DNA from: Doryteuthis pealeii
Lineage: Eukaryota > Mollusca > Cephalopoda > Myopsida > Loliginidae
Assembly: GCA_023376005.1 (NCBI GenBank)
Contig: CM042141.1
Span: 94,682,485-94,746,484 of the forward strand
Direction of reading: 5' to 3'
DNA length: 64,000 bases
The translations under genes and the position numbers were made by a program. The notes under the pieces were generated by a model. The model was given only the letters and a program-made list of their open reading frames with translations, had not been told where the DNA came from and did not search any database. Positions 41,894 through 51,789 of the stretch are shown one piece after another; position 1 is the first letter of the stretch, and every line of letters begins with the position of its first letter.

Positions 41894-42123
41894 ACATATA
41901 TATATATGTGTGTATGTGTGTGTACATATATATGTGTGTATGTGTGTGTGCATATATATGTGTGTGTGTGTGTACATGTGTGTGTATATATATATATATG
42001 TGTGTGTGTATACCTATATATATATGTGCATGTATGTATATATATGTGTGTGTATACATATATGTGTGTGTGAGTGTGAGTATACATACATATATGTGTA
42101 TGTGAGTGTGTACATATATATGT

Positions 42124-42166
<43 letters not shown>

Positions 42167-42389
42167 TAGGCCTCTATATGTGTGCATGTGGACATACATA
42201 TATGTGTGTATGTGTATGTGTGTATACATATATATATGTGTGTATGTGCGTATGCATATATATGTGTGTGTGTGTACATGTGTGTACATACATATATATA
42301 TATGTGTGTGTGTGTGTATACCTATATATATATGTGCATGTATGTACATATATATATGTGTGTATACATATATATATATATGTGTGTAC

Positions 42390-42421
<32 letters not shown>

Positions 42422-42440
42422 CTATGCCTATCTCTATAGA
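41801..42440. repeat. TG/TA compound array with two long repeats
   Basis: Alternating TGTGTG and TATATA blocks. The block starting TAGGCCTCTATATGTGTGC at about 41832 recurs at about 42168, so the array contains a tandem duplication of roughly 335 bp. A third start, AGATAAGCCTCTGTATG, lies at 42560. Frames of up to 200 codons are artefacts. Confidence 0.9.
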
Positions 42441-42689
42441 TTGTAGATACTTTTACAAAGTTCCATACACTTATAAGTTAAGAAACATTGTGAGAATGTT
42501 TATACCCTTGATGTACTGTAAATATGTAAAAATCTATCTATGTGCATTCATCTATATATAGATAAGCCTCTGTATGTATATATAATATATATATATATAT
42601 ATGTGAAGAGATGGAAGTGAATCCAACAGTATGTATTATATTAAGAAAATTGAAAAAACACAGGTTTAAATAAGTTGAGTGGTAAGTTT

Positions 42690-42742
42690 ATTGGCCGACG
42701 CTGCAGTGTTTCGATCTATTAATTATATCATCTTCAGGGCAT
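42690..42742 (-). ncRNA. Hammerhead ribozyme, left arm of foldback
   Basis: Helix I GCC/GGC, core CTGAAGA, T, helix II GAT...ATC, GAAA, helix III ACAC-TGCA-GCGT (one A-C mismatch), triplet GTC. Predicted cleavage between plus 42697 and 42696. Confidence 0.65.
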
Positions 42743-43067
42743 TTGTTGATATAAGGAAGGTGATAAAAATTTAACACAGAATAACGAGAAAAGCAAGCAA
42801 TAGTCTTGTTTATCAATCTATTCAAATTTGAAATCTGAAGAAAGGACGTTGAAAAATGGACGATTTGAAATGTGACGTCAAATATTCTCTTTTACGGTGT
42901 GAGTATGAGAGTGTGTGAGTGTGTGTATCGAAAAAAGGCATTGTGCATTTTTAGGTGTTTTGTGTGCGTGGTTGCGCGTGTGTGTATAAATCTTTTGCGA
43001 TAAACGACATTGAAACAAACCTCAAGGTTGTGTGTGTGTGTTTTGATCACCTTCCTTATACCAACAA

Positions 43068-43120
43068 ATGCCCTGAAGATGATCTAATTAATAGATTGAA
43101 ACACTGCAGTGTCGGCCAAT
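43068..43120 (+). ncRNA. Hammerhead ribozyme, right arm of foldback
   Basis: Core CTGAAGA (43073-43079), T, helix II GATCTA-ATTAA-TAGATT (six pairs, one G-T), GAAA (43098-43101), helix III ACAC-TGCA-GTGT (perfect), triplet GTC, helix I GCC/GGC (three pairs). Cleavage 43113/43114. The palindromic helix III would also allow dimer pairing. Confidence 0.7.
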
Positions 43121-43172
43121 AAACTTACCACTCAACTTATTTAAACCTGTATTTTTTCAATTTTCTTAATAT

Positions 43173-43177
<5 letters not shown>

Positions 43178-43207
<30 letters not shown>
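43178..43207. repeat. (TA)n microsatellite
   Basis: TA run at the foldback border. Confidence 0.9.
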
Positions 43208-43209
<2 letters not shown>

Positions 43210-43510
43210 AGGGGTTATATGTTTCAGCACAAACAGGATTATCCAAAATGTGTCACCGAATGTTGGAGGGCGAATTTTGATTGCTTGGTGGTGCAGAGCA
43301 GTCCAAGTTATTGTTGCAGATACAATTTGCCTTCCACCATTTGCCTTCCACCTTTTTGAATAATCCTGATTGTGCTGCAGCATTAACCCTTCAATGTTCA
43401 CTATGTTGGCAACCTCAACCAACGAGTTACACCTAGCTGTACTCAAGACGCATCAACAAATTCGTTCCTGCTCTTTACATATAAAGTGTGTGTATGAAAT
43501 ATATATATAT

Positions 43511-43744
43511 TTAACAAACCCTCCACACGAGCAGGATGTGACACAAGATTAATTTTTTAAGCAGAGTTTAACAGGTTTGAATTCAGTTTTCCTTCTACTA
43601 GACTGATTACCTAGTCAAGGTTAAAGACAACAGTCTACCCTACTATTTATCCATACTTGGAGGTAGAGTAGTTGGATGTGTACCTTTCCGAAGGGTATTA
43701 GTGCTATGCAAACAGCCTTGTCCAGTAATTGAACTCAAGTCAAC

Positions 43745-43745
<1 letters not shown>
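43511..43745 (-). mobile_element. S1 tRNA-SINE
   Basis: The plus strand runs CCTCCACACGAGCAGGATGT...CCTTGTCCAGTAATTGAACTCAAG. The A-box side ends in TA repeats. Confidence 0.75.

Positions 43746-43749
<4 letters not shown>

Positions 43750-43791
<42 letters not shown>
43750..43791. repeat. (TA)n microsatellite
   Basis: TA run. A further run lies at 43887-43912. Confidence 0.9.
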
Positions 43792-43794
<3 letters not shown>

Positions 43795-43881
43795 ACCTAA
43801 AAGAGGGGTTAATAATTTGGCTAGAGATTTAGCTATGTTGTGGGGAGCCGTTTCAAGCCCAGAGGAGTTGCTAATTTCATA

Positions 43882-43910
<29 letters not shown>

Positions 43911-43916
<6 letters not shown>

Positions 43917-44096
43917 TAAAGAAATAACAAAAGACTTAGAGATTTAGCGATTATAGTCTATTTCAGGGAGCTAAGACAAAGTGTCTAACTCTCCCGACGC
44001 ATCTGATGAGTCAGGACAGTTAGACACTTTGTCTAAGCTCCCCGAAATAGACTATAAAGCTAAATCTCTAAGTCTTTTGTTATTTCTTTACTTATA
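43911..44096. repeat. Large palindrome, ~79-bp arms
   Basis: 43911-43990 and 44018-44096 are near-perfect reverse complements (ATAAGTAAAGAAATAACAAA outermost). The 27-nt loop CTCCCGACGCAT, CTGATGAGTCAGGA holds a CTGATGAGTC word like a hammerhead 5' core, and CCCCGAAATAG lies in the arm, but I cannot fold a convincing helix II. A related single copy is at 43806-43880 (GCTAGAGATTTAGCTATG). Confidence 0.85.
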
Positions 44097-44207
44097 ATTT
44101 GCTCTGTGACTCTAACATTAAGAGCACACATTGAGCTCTCAAACTGCGACAGGTTTTTTAAAAATAAAACTCTTGTGTCGTAAGGAAGATTTCTTCTCTG
44201 GACTTTT

Positions 44208-44208
44208 G

Positions 44209-44248
<40 letters not shown>

Positions 44249-44292
44249 CTGTAGTCAAGAATATTGTCTGGTGTATGTGTACAAACATATGC

Positions 44293-44333
<41 letters not shown>

Positions 44334-44425
44334 CTGAGGTCAACAATATAATCTGTTGTTTATATACAAACATATGCATAATATGTTTGTACATGTACAT
44401 CAGAAAATATTGTTGACTACAGGTG

Positions 44426-44468
<43 letters not shown>

Positions 44469-44527
44469 TTGTAGTCAACAATATAGTCTGGTGTATTTGT
44501 ACAAACATATGAACACAATGTATTCAT

Positions 44528-44530
<3 letters not shown>
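44208..44530. repeat. ~60-bp unit array separated by (TA)n, one inverted
   Basis: The unit CACCTGTAGTCAACAATATA, then CTGGTGTAT-TGTACAAACAT, ATGCATAATA occurs at 44247, 44331 and 44467 (+) and at 44384-44432 (-). Each is bounded by TA runs. The 44331 and 44384 units together form a hairpin. Confidence 0.8.

Positions 44531-44539
<9 letters not shown>

Positions 44540-44572
<33 letters not shown>
44540..44572. repeat. (GT)n microsatellite
   Basis: GT run. Confidence 0.95.
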
Positions 44573-44574
<2 letters not shown>

Positions 44575-44849
44575 ATACATACCTGTTACACAGATATGTC
44601 ATATCCCTGTCTTTATTCATAAAAGACAAAAATGATTTTAATTAAATATGTCTGACAAGTGGGCACAATTTTCAGCTGCCAATCCATAGAATCAATTAAC
44701 AAAACAGAAAGTTCTATGAATAATTATTCGTCTCTCTCAACCGACTTAACCAATAATATAAAAGAATCTTTTACAGAAATCCTGTTTGTATTCATGGCTT
44801 TGAGATTATTATCCCTGAGTTAAAGGGAAAATACAATGGGCACAGAATG

Positions 44850-45178
44850 GATTGAGTGAGAGAGAGAGAGAGAGAGACAGAGAGACAGAGAGAAAATGTG
44901 AGTGAGAAAGAGAAGGGGAGAACGAAAGATAAAGAGAGAGAAAATACAGAGAGAGGGAGAGAAAAAAAGAAAGAGAGAGAGAGAGAGGGAGAGGGAGAGG
45001 GAGAGAGAGAGAGAGAGAAAATGTGAGTGAGAAAGAGAAGGAGAGAACGAAAGAAAAAGAGAGAGAAAATACAGAGAGAGAGAGAGAGAGAGAATGTGAG
45101 TGAGAAAGAGAAGGGGAGAATGAAAGAAAAAGAGAGAGAAAATACAGAGAGAGGGAGAAAAAAGAAAGAGAGAGAGGG

Positions 45179-45245
<67 letters not shown>
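44850..45245. repeat. GA-rich array with ~105-bp higher-order unit
   Basis: GA runs interrupted by AAAATGTGAGTGAGAAAGAG and GAACGAAAGA-AAAGAGAG in a repeated order (three times). It ends in a pure GA run. SLSLSL frames are artefacts. Confidence 0.9.
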
Positions 45246-45248
<3 letters not shown>

Positions 45249-45299
45249 AATGGGTACAGAAAGGAATGGGAAAGAATGCAATTTTATAGTTCGGCCCTA

Positions 45300-45440
45300 G
45301 ACCTTACAAACTAACATCGTTGATCCTAGGGGGCTATCCCCCCAGACAACACCTACCCCCTTGATTTAAAGGGGCAGGATTGGGTTTATTGCCCGGTGCC
45401 CGAGGCACCCCCCTTAAGGGGGAATGCTGACGGGATTAAC
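45300..45440. other. GC-rich patch with three small hairpins
   Basis: GGGGGCTATCCCCC (45332), GGTGCCCGAGGCACC (about 45395) and CCCCCTTAAGGGGG (about 45409) follow one another in DNA otherwise AT-rich. Not recognised. Could be an LTR or DNA-transposon end. Confidence 0.5.
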
Positions 45441-45974
45441 GTATTTTTTGCACCCCCCTCCATGAGCTTCGGTGCATGGGTGGTCACACATTAATTCGGT
45501 CTTGTGCCTAACCCTTACACATAGTGTATGTGGTAAATACCTTTCCTTTGTGTTATTATCATAGACAGGCAGCAACCACCGAGAGTGACAAATTGACTCA
45601 ACAATCCATAATGTGTGTTCAAAAACTATCCAGACTGAAGTTGTATTTATCAAGCAATTGAACCATAGAGATGAAATGAAATAGTTCCCTTCCATTGAGT
45701 CTTGTGTTGGTCAAAGCACCTCTGAGATTCCACTGTAGATATGATGTGAAGCTGTACTGTCATATGAAAAATATTTGCAGTGTAAAATTATTGCTTTTTT
45801 CATCATGTTGGCTCATGAGGCTTTGGACATAATTTACTGCTGTGCCTAAATACAATCTGCAATGGCTGTTAAAATCCTGATAACATTTTAAAAAAAAATC
45901 CCTAACAGAAAGGATTAATAAGTTTACATTCTCCCTCTCTCTCTTTCCTCACAAACACATACACGTACACATAT

Positions 45975-46125
45975 ATGTGTAAGTAAAGAAATATCAAAAA
46001 CAAATATTTAGGGGATGTATTCATTTATGAATTAATAATTCAGCCTAAGTTCAAACATTTCAGTTTTTCTAGATATTACCCATCATCAGGGTAAAGTTAT
46101 TAAAAAAAATCACTAGCAGAAAGAA
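45975..46125 (-). mobile_element. Hammerhead-bearing repeat, 3' part
   Basis: Shares GGGGATGTATTCATTTATGA and TTCAGCCTA-TT-AA-C with 46255-46300 of the S6 element. The HHR-like core lies at 46055-46095 on minus: CTGATGA, a long irregular helix II, GAAA. Base order is intact but helices are weak. Confidence 0.55.
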
Positions 46126-46235
46126 TCAATAACTTTACATTCTCTCTCACACACACACACACACACTCTCTCTCTCTCTATCTCTCTCTCTCTATCTCTC
46201 TCTGTCTGTCTCCACACATGTATATGCATATAAAT

Positions 46236-46656
46236 ATGAAAAACGATAATCAGGGGATGTATTAATTTATGAATGAATAGTTCAGCCTACATTTAAGCAG
46301 TATTATTTGGATTATTCGGACTATTGTCCTCATCTTCATTGTTATCTGTATTATGTTTTGGCCGATGTGCCCTCTGGCCTTCTTCAGGTATTTCTTGTGA
46401 GACTCGGGAACTTTCTCAGACTTGGGAACATTCTTGTAATCGGGAGCCATCATGGAACTTTGAATTCATTGAACCCTTTATTCAGTCCAGGGGGTAACCT
46501 GTTCTCATTCCACCAACCACAGCTGCGGTACCAGCGTTAAGCTGTGTTGATTATTATTCTATGTTACTGCTGCCCCTGACCAGGATTGAACCTACAGTCT
46601 AGAGATAACTGTCACTTAGAATTGTCCTAATCTAACTCCTTTATCCACTATGCTAT
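46236..46656 (-). mobile_element. S6: tRNA-headed element with hammerhead-like 3' part
   Basis: The minus strand starts TAGCATAGTGGATAAAGGAG (A-box), with GTAGGTTCAATCCTGG (B-box), a ~200-bp body, then at 46392-46345 CTGAAGA, A, GGCC...GGCC, and AAAAC where GAAAC is expected. The same 3' part recurs as a foldback at 63705-63960. Confidence 0.65.
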
Positions 46657-46882
46657 GTGTTCAATTACTTATCATCAAGTCTCATCTCAAAAATTCAGAG
46701 AAATACTACATTTAAGCATTTGGTTTTTTTCTGTATATTGCCCATCATCGAAGCAACATTAATGAGCAATATTAGGAACCTCCTTCAAAGGTTAAAAGTA
46801 CGGGGCATCCAGTTAGGATTAAACTCACTATTCGGTAGTAATGGATCTGCAAGACTAGCTTGCTAACCATTACACCATGATG
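46657..46882 (-). mobile_element. S5 tRNA-SINE with decayed hammerhead motif
   Basis: The minus strand reads GGTGTAATGGTTAGCAAGC (A-box), GTGAGTTTAATCCTAAC (B-box), GATGCCCCGTACTTT, and a decayed HHR (CGATGA ... CAAA) at 46755-46715. Other copies: 54285-54393 and 62921-62995. Confidence 0.65.
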
Positions 46883-46925
46883 GGACTCCCTTGTATATAT
46901 GAAAGTAACAGCACTCTTTATGTAT

Positions 46926-47177
46926 ATAAGTAAAATCATTGGAGTGGCCAATTGTCAGTATCAGCCAGTGTGGGAGTCAATCCCTTTTTCACTAACACTA
47001 GACCAGGGAGATTATTTTGTGCCTGAGATGGAGTGCCACACCTACCATCCGCTCCCTACTTTACCACACAGATTCAAACTGTGCTATCCATCTGTTGAGT
47101 TGGTGCAGGTGGGTACTGAACCTAAAACTTTTGGTTCCTAGGCGAATACTCTCGACTGACTGAGTTAAACTGGCCAT
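46926..47177 (-). mobile_element. S2 tRNA-derived SINE
   Basis: The minus strand begins GCCAGTTTAACTCAGTCAG. The plus strand has CAGTATCAGCCAGTGTGGGA and GAGATGGAGTGCCACACC. Confidence 0.8.
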
Positions 47178-47194
47178 GCTACTGTGTGTGTGTA

Positions 47195-47211
47195 TGTATA
47201 TATATATATGT

Positions 47212-47279
<68 letters not shown>
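47195..47279. repeat. TA/(GT)n microsatellite
   Basis: TA followed by a long GT run. Confidence 0.95.
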
Positions 47280-47280
<1 letters not shown>

Positions 47281-47284
47281 AATA

Positions 47285-47540
47285 AAATATGGAAATGAAT
47301 CCGACAATATATAGAAAATAGGAAAAAAGTATTCCGAAAAAAGATGAATTTATTTTTATGGTAAATTCAATGTTTAAACGTTTCAGTTTATATCAAACCT
47401 TCAGGACAATACATTTTTTCTTATTCTTTTGTATTATTCTGACGAAGGTTTAATATGAATTGAAATGTTTAAATGTTGACTTCACAATCAAAATGAATTC
47501 ATCTTTTCTTTTTTTTGTTGAATATTTTGTTTTTCTCTAT
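47285..47540. mobile_element. Foldback with two decayed hammerheads
   Basis: The outer word ATGGAAATGAATCCGACA marks the 42606 family. The arms pair around 47430. Minus core CTGAAGG...GAAA at 47405-47381 and plus core CTGACGA...GAAA at 47449-47465 are followed by GTTTAAAC-type palindromic helix III sequences. The left copy has A9 mutated to G. Confidence 0.6.
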
Positions 47541-47570
47541 ATATATATATATATAATATATATATATATA

Positions 47571-47789
47571 TATTAAGAAATTTGAAAAAACAAGTGTTCC
47601 AAAAATAAGATGAATTTATTTATTGACGCTTAAACATTTCGGTTTCTTTAAACCTTCATCAGGATGTAATATGGGGTGAAGAAATTGATGGATGTTTTAT
47701 AGATGACATCTATAAAACATCCATCAATTTTTGGAACAGTTATTTTTTCAAATTTCTTAATATTTTCGGATTTATTTCCATATTTGTTC

Positions 47790-47790
<1 letters not shown>
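47571..47790. mobile_element. Foldback with hammerhead, flanked by TA runs
   Basis: 47571-47606 pairs with 47727-47762 (TATTAAGAAATTTGAAAAAA ... TTTTTTCAAATTTCTTAATA). Inside, 47681-47729 is a perfect hairpin of 24-bp arms (AAATTGATGGATGTTTTATA). Confidence 0.75.
47620..47668 (-). ncRNA. Hammerhead ribozyme-like, weak helix I
   Basis: Core CTGATGA, A, helix II GGTTT-AAAG-AAACC (five perfect pairs), GAAA, helix III ATG...CGT with a G-T, triplet GTC. Helix I (CATC against AATA) pairs poorly. Confidence 0.55.

Positions 47791-47791
<1 letters not shown>

Positions 47792-47836
<45 letters not shown>
47792..47836. repeat. (TA)n microsatellite
   Basis: About 22 units. Confidence 0.95.
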
Positions 47837-47839
<3 letters not shown>

Positions 47840-48750
47840 TGTATATGTTTATATATAACCATATAACCCTATTAACAGACATGAATTCTGCATGAAATTT
47901 TCTCAGCAGATATTTTATGGCAATTGCATTTGACTTTTTCTTTTTGCTCAATGGATTCTTCACTGACCTTTTTGATCAAAGTTCATTTGCCCTAATCTGA
48001 AATAACGTTTATGATAAGAACTGAAGATGACTAACTTTAATCTACTATAAACTTTTCATATCTATGCATGTGATTGTTGTGATTTTATGTTAGTCAAGTT
48101 ACTTGATCAGGTGTTTTAGTCTTTAGTTCTGTCAATACCACATGTGTTTCTGGTTAGTTACTCTGTCATTAGTTCTGTGCCCATGTTGTGTTTTCAAAGA
48201 TCTGCAGAATTGAGACAACTTCATTCGATTGGATTGACACAAATTCAAAAGATTAGAAAAATTCTCTTTTGATAACAACAATTGAGCAACAATAATACAT
48301 AATAACAATAATACACAAGAGATAATTTAATTAGATTATGTATAAAAAGCATTACATTTCATGGAAATACCCGAAACCTTTGAGATGCTAGTGTTAGGAT
48401 TAGCGTTAGGTTACTTTGGGAGTTTCTGTAATCTAATGCTATTTATATGTAAAATGTAATTCTAATGATATTATCTCTTGCGTGCTATTCTGCATTTGTA
48501 CCTAATACATATAACAAAAGTTATCACCTTTGTTTTGGAGAGAAATGACAGTGGTGATTCAACTGGTGCTATTTTGTGTAATTACCAGTGGTGATGGTTG
48601 AGTTCAGGAACTTTGAGGTTTTTGTTTTTCCTGGAGATGCGTTTTAACATTTTGGTGATAATTCTTTTGTCTTCAAGGTGGTTCATTTCTTTCTGATTTT
48701 TCCCTCTCCCATTGTACCCTTTATAGAGGGTTCCTCCAGAAATAACCACT
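47840..48750. other. Unassigned DNA
   Basis: No gene or repeat recognised. The minus frame 48767-48582 is rich in Lys but matches nothing I know. Confidence 0.45.
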
Positions 48751-49216
48751 TCTGATTGGCTAACCAATCCTTATTCCAATCCACCAGTGGGGAGAGTATC
48801 CCTCCCATCCATCAGATCCTCATTGGTTAAACACTCAAACCACAATATGTGGTGTAGGTTGATAGATTCAGTTGTCTTTTGAACTTATCACTGTGTACCA
48901 GTGTTGAAGTCAACTGCCTTTGTGACTTTTAGTCAACCTTTTTATAGATAAGTTTTGGATTGAAATCTGCTTTGAAAAGTTTTTGGGAAAAAGTTTGTGA
49001 TTTGTTGAAAAAGATTAAAAAAGGGACTTTTTTAATTGTCTGTAAATTTAGTTTTTCACCCGGAAGCTTGCGTGGAGCCTCATGTGCAAAGGCATGTTTT
49101 GTTCATTGTGTTTGAAGCTACTGTCGGGTCAACATCCGTTTGATGTTACATTTTTTCAACCAAATATCTTAGTTAGATTCTTTTCTGAAGTGTTTTAATT
49201 TGTATTGTTGGTGAGT
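48751..49216 (+). promoter_or_regulatory. Possible promoter and first exon, or LTR promoter
   Basis: Four CCAAT/ATTGG boxes (48755, 48764, 48776, 48822), a TATAGATA box (48943), an ACCCGGAAG ETS-like word (about 49058) and a donor-like TTG|GTGAGT (49210/49211) occur in the order expected of a promoter plus leader exon. No coding region is identifiable, and no LTR boundaries were found. Confidence 0.3.
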
Positions 49217-49292
49217 GGGTGTATTGAGTTATTGAATTTGTGAACCAGGAGAGATATTTATTTCTGTTGTATAACATTATTTATTTTTAAAT

Positions 49293-49295
<3 letters not shown>

Positions 49296-49323
<28 letters not shown>

Positions 49324-49324
49324 A
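49296..49324. repeat. (CA)n microsatellite
   Basis: CA run. Confidence 0.9.
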
Positions 49325-49499
49325 TGTATAGTAAAAACAAAATGAAATCAGCAATCTTTTTATATGTGTTCTTATTTAGTTTTGTTAGTCTTTCTAATTC
49401 AGTATTATAATAAGGGTGCATACTTTTGCTAATTATGTTAAAGTTGAAAAAGAGGATGAAGAGAGATGAAAAGATAAATAATAAGCATCAATAAAAAAA

Positions 49500-49612
49500 A
49501 AGTCAACAGACAGTGGGGAGTCTATCCCAGTTTCACTAGTGCTAGACCAGTGAGGGCTGGTATGGACCCTTGTGATTCTGAGCTGGATGCTCTACTGACT
49601 GAGCTAAACTGG
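49500..49612 (-). repeat. S2 SINE, body internally deleted
   Basis: The minus head GCCAGTTTAGCTCAGTCAG is good. The plus strand shows AGTCTATCCCAGTTTCACTA next to CAGTGAGGGCTGGTATGG, skipping the middle. Confidence 0.75.
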
Positions 49613-49619
49613 CCATATC

Positions 49620-50230
49620 AACTCTGCGTATAAAATTTTTAAAAATCCGATAATTGTCAAATTTATCTGAATTTTATAAAACATATACTTCAATATGATG
49701 ATAAAGAGAACCACAAAAACAATTATATGAATTAGTAATGAATTATTTAAGATATGTTCAACTGTTTCTTGGCCAATAACCAGATGTGAAATCTTAATTG
49801 TTTCACTGTAAAACATATTGCATGACTTAATAATGAAGGCAAAAGACAACATTGAAAGATCTTTGCTCTAACCACTGAGCTATTATATGGAATAAGTAAG
49901 GGAAGAGTTGCCAGAAGCCTAATTATCTCTGATTACCTTCAATTCTCTCTTTTGGCACTTTACTCAACAAGGTAGATCTTGGCTGAGAGAGTTAGAGAGA
50001 GAGTTAGAGAGAGAGAGTTAGAGAGAGAGTTAGTTAGACATCAATAGTTTGAAGTTTACATGAATGTGTTCAAACTGCAATTAGTTTTGTTGGCATCGTT
50101 CATGAGATTTTTATGTTAACTTCAGTTTTCAGTAAAAGTTTCTTTATTATTTAAGACATTTTGTTTTGACTGAGTTATATCTAGAAATACCATATATGTA
50201 AATAAACATATTAACTAACATTGACTTTAA
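49620..50230. other. Unassigned DNA
   Basis: GAGTTAGAGA repeats near 49985-50035. Otherwise nothing recognised. Confidence 0.5.
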
Positions 50231-50232
50231 GG

Positions 50233-50410
50233 ACGTGTCCTTAGCATAAAGGTCTTCATTGTGGGAAATGGAATTGTCGACCCAAGTTCAAATCCTTGAT
50301 AAGGCTGTTTGCATGTATGTATTTACTTAACCCCTCTGTTCAAGCAGGGTGGGACACAAGGTCAATTTTCAAACACGGTCCAGCCTACTATTTACCCATA
50401 GCTGGAGAGA
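50233..50410. mobile_element. Two S1 SINE pieces in opposite orientation
   Basis: 50233-50318 (+) is a head with CAAGTTCAAATCCTTG. 50326-50410 (-) is a tail (GCAGGGTGGGACACAAGGTC). Same arrangement as 29748-29972. Confidence 0.65.
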
Positions 50411-50537
50411 GAATAAGACACAACTAGTGTGTGTTACCTCTGCAAAGGCAAAGAAAGAAACTTTGACTTTGGTGCATCTGGTTTTATAAAGCTGTTCACA
50501 ATGCCCCCATATATATATGTATGTATATATATATATG

Positions 50538-50781
50538 TGGAGGGGCATGGTGTAATAGTTAGAGTCGCAGCAAATGGACTCATTGACCTGTGTGCAAATC
50601 CTAGATGAGGTTGTTTGCATTTCACATAGCACTAAGAAACCCTTAAGTAGTAGGGAGGACTGGGATCTTTGACTTTGGTTTGGTAACTAATCTAGGAGAA
50701 GGAAAACTCTGAATTCAAACCTATTAAACTCTGCTAAAAAAATTGATCTAATGTCGCATCCTACTCATGCAGAAGAGTTGG

Positions 50782-50788
<7 letters not shown>
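50538..50788 (+). mobile_element. S1 tRNA-SINE with body deletion
   Basis: GGGGCATGGTGTAATAGTTA head, GTGTGCAAATCCTAG (B-box mutated), body lacks about 40 bp, tail TGTCGCATCCTACTC. Confidence 0.8.
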
Positions 50789-50822
<34 letters not shown>

Positions 50823-51069
50823 TTTCTTTGTTGTGGTACCAAGTTTCTTGGTACAAGGGTGATTCTAGGCTGGTCCTATTGTCTAACAGTAGTTTGTTGT
50901 AGAGTTCAGGTTCCGTTTGAGAGCTCAATGCATAAATTCAGATACCCACGAGTGGAAATGGTCCATAATCATGATACCCCTGGTGTTTAAGGCCTTTTTA
51001 TTCATATATATATATATATATATATACTTTGGTGCGGTACCAAATTTCTTGGTACAAGGTGATTCCCAA

Positions 51070-51106
<37 letters not shown>

Positions 51107-51111
51107 TATAT
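50789..51111. repeat. (TA)n runs and a locally repeated segment
   Basis: TA runs at 50789-50821, 51004-51026 and 51070-51112. ACCAAGTTTCTTGGTACAAG at about 50838 recurs as ACCAAATTTCTTGGTACAAG at 51039. The word CCAAGTTTCTTGG is itself a small palindrome. Confidence 0.75.
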
Positions 51112-51240
51112 AAAAGTAAGTAAAGTAGAGGGAGTAGCTTATTCTCAGTATCAGCCGGACAGCAAGAGAGTCTATCTTCTTTTCACTAGTGCTAGACTAG
51201 GGAGATTGTTTTTGTGTCAGCTCCTCACTTTACTGCACTG
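51112..51240 (-). repeat. S2 SINE fragment
   Basis: The plus strand reads CAGTATCAGCCGGACAGC, CACTAGTGCTAGACTAGGG, CAGCTCCTCACTTTACTGC. The tRNA head is missing and R550 follows directly. Confidence 0.75.
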
Positions 51241-51242
51241 AA

Positions 51243-51785
51243 GCTGTGCACCTTTGCGGAGGGGCAAAATTCACCCAATGGGACCACCTGTTGGCCATAG
51301 ATAGTGACCTGTGATGCTTAGGGCTGAAACTTGTGGCTGAGCATTCCATGGCATACAATACTCCACTTTGGCCCTTGCTTAGACTTGATGGGTGGTCAGA
51401 TTAGGTGGTCACATCAAGCTCTAGCCCCTATATGATTGGCCCAATCCTATTGCCCTTATGGCAAGCCCCAACTCTTTTTATAATATATGAGCTAGAAGGC
51501 AGTGACTGAGGGTCTTATTGTCCTAGGTATGATATTAAACTGATGGTGAAGTTCCAATTCTGGAGCATGGGTATCCCTTTATCACCATTACTCCTAGGTC
51601 CACTCTGACCCGGAGTAGAAGTTCGAGTTAGAGTTCCATCTTTGGGTTGAATAGAAAAACATGAGTTCTAAAAAATGTATTTTAAAAAATTGAGTACTCA
51701 TCAGGAATGAATGGAACGAAACCTCTTCAGCATAGAATGACCCAACAAGGGTTGAAATGCCGTAAAATCAATCCAACCAACATAT
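51243..51785 (+). repeat. R550 repeat, near full length, sense plus
   Basis: CTGTGCACCTTTGCGGAGGG through TAGCCCCTATATGATTGGCC to CCAACAAGGGTTGAAATGCC and CCAACCAACA. Confirms the 3' tail position. Confidence 0.85.
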
Positions 51786-51789
51786 TTAT

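Larger units (their letters stand above)
42606..43178. mobile_element. Foldback element with two facing hammerheads
   Basis: Arms 42633-42763 and 43045-43171 are long imperfect reverse complements (TATTAAGAAAATTGAAAAAA outermost, GGCCAATAAACTTACCACTC inside). The ~280-bp loop has TGTGTG words. The outer left word ATGGAAGTGAATCCAACA recurs at 47285 and 54150, defining a family. TA repeats flank both sides. Confidence 0.8.

Noticed and set aside
41804..42561. Open frames of 85-200 codons on both strands
   Set aside because: TG/TA microsatellite translations (CVCVYIYI, HTHTHIYI).
44820..45314. 153-codon minus and 95-codon plus frames
   Set aside because: GA-array translations (SLSLSL, REREREK).
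48390..48415. Telomere-like TTAGGATTAGCGTTAGG
   Set aside because: Too short and irregular.
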